A stretch of 15,018 nucleotides of DNA, taken from assembly GCA_964409635.1 (NCBI GenBank), contig CAYPEL010000060.1:1-15018 (forward strand), given 5' to 3'. The DNA comes from CAYPEL01 sp964409635. GTDB taxonomy: Bacteria > Pseudomonadota > Gammaproteobacteria > DSM-19610. The position numbers were made by a program, and so were the translations under genes. Positions 14,378-15,018 of the stretch are shown here, piece after piece (the first letter of the stretch is position 1; every line of letters starts with the position of its first letter). A model generated the notes under the pieces. The model worked only from the letters and a program-made list of their open reading frames with translations. It did not search any database and was not told the origin of the DNA.

Positions 14378-15018
14378 ATGCTTCAGTATCCAAACATAGA
14401 TCCAGTAGCGATTGGCTTCGGGTCCGTCGCCGTCCATTGGTATGGATTAATGTATCTGATCGGGTTTGTCGGTAGCTGGCTCTATGGCAGTTGGCGCGCC
14501 AGGCAACCCAATTCTGGCTGGAATCCAGAGGAGATCAGCGATATTATTTTTTACGGAGCACTGGGGGTCGTACTCGGTGGCCGTTTCGGCTATATCCTGT
14601 TTTATAATTTTGAGTTGTTTATACAAGACCCGCTGATGATCATGCGCATCTGGCAGGGCGGCATGTCATTTCATGGCGGACTGATCGGTGTCTTGATCGC
14701 TATGTGGCTGTACGGCAAAAAAACCAGCCGGACTTTTTTTCAAGTGACGGATTTTATAGCCCCTTGGGTGCCCATCGGTCTAGGCGCCGGACGCATCGGT
14801 AATTTTATCAATGGTGAACTGTGGGGACGCCCGACGGATTTACCCTGGGGCATGGTGTTCCCCTTTGTCGATCAGCTGCCTCGCCATCCTTCCATGCTCT
14901 ACGAAGCGCTGCTGGAAGGCTTGGTATTATTTATTATCCTATGGACCTATCACTCCAGTCGGCCACCGTTGTATGCCATCTCAGGTATGTTCCTGCTGTG
15001 CTATGGTGTGTTCCGCTT
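14378..15018 (+). CDS. lgt: Prolipoprotein diacylglyceryl transferase (partial, 3' end outside window)
   Basis: Lgt transfers diacylglycerol from phosphatidylglycerol to the lipobox cysteine of prolipoproteins in the inner membrane, the first step of lipoprotein maturation. The 213 residues present show HWYGLMYLIGF (20-30), the FHGGLIG segment with His99, and the Lgt signature GRIGNFINGELWGRPT (138-153) including the conserved Arg139 and Asn142, then RHPSMLYEALLEG (169-181), where Met replaces the Gln usual in E. coli. The gene runs off the window; roughly 50 residues should be missing. The ATG at 14378 is preceded by AGGAA at 14361-14365, a rather long spacing. Not in tight contact with the glycosyltransferase cassette. 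Confidence 0.97.
   Translation, partial: MLQYPNIDPVAIGFGSVAVHWYGLMYLIGFVGSWLYGSWRARQPNSGWNPEEISDIIFYGALGVVLGGRFGYILFYNFELFIQDPLMIMRIWQGGMSFHGGLIGVLIAMWLYGKKTSRTFFQVTDFIAPWVPIGLGAGRIGNFINGELWGRPTDLPWGMVFPFVDQLPRHPSMLYEALLEGLVLFIILWTYHSSRPPLYAISGMFLLCYGVFR

Overview
The window looks like a chromosomal segment of a Gram-negative proteobacterium, most likely a gammaproteobacterium. The evidence is a tandem glycine riboswitch ahead of a gcvT-gcvH-gcvPA/gcvPB operon, a three-helix DgkA of the Gram-negative type, a periplasmic-type retropepsin-like protein, an ArnT-like glycosyltransferase, and lgt. I see no insertion sequence, phage gene, tRNA, rRNA or CRISPR array. Base composition is even across the coding parts, with a short AT-rich stretch around 7660-7920. 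The species cannot be named from the sequence.

Layout: (1) 7-196, tandem glycine riboswitch, then a tightly packed plus-strand operon: gcvT, gcvH, gcvPA, tpx, gcvPB, dgkA (8-base overlap) and a PfkB-family kinase. The thiol peroxidase gene tpx sits between the two genes that encode the halves of glycine decarboxylase. (2) 6524-8356: a SAM-dependent methyltransferase, a possible 57-residue exported peptide, an AT-rich leader with promoter candidates, a secreted two-EF-hand protein, and a strong intrinsic terminator. (3) 8376-11254, minus strand: a secreted single-domain retropepsin-like protein, a spacer with a perfect CRP-type palindrome, and a 685-residue YyaL/DUF255 thioredoxin-domain protein that starts with TTG. 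(4) 11363-14204, plus strand, divergent from the previous gene: a cassette of a DPM1/GtrB-like family 2 glycosyltransferase, a VTT/TVP38 (DedA-superfamily) membrane protein, and an ArnT/PMT-like integral membrane glycosyltransferase. (5) 14205-14377: a spacer with a long inverted repeat, then the 5' part of lgt, cut by the window end.

How the genes work together: excess glycine is sensed by the riboswitch and turns on the cleavage system, which yields CO2, ammonia, NADH and 5,10-methylene-THF. The PfkB kinase most resembles bacterial adenosine kinase-like proteins and could salvage adenosine from the SAM cycle that one-carbon units feed (inference). The three genes at 11363-14204 look like a complete polyprenyl-phosphate sugar route: the GT2 charges the lipid carrier in the cytoplasm, the VTT protein could move carrier or product across the membrane, and the ArnT-like enzyme transfers the sugar on the periplasmic side. 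That cassette, the tpx insertion in the glycine decarboxylase genes and the structured spacer before lgt are the points I find most worth following up.
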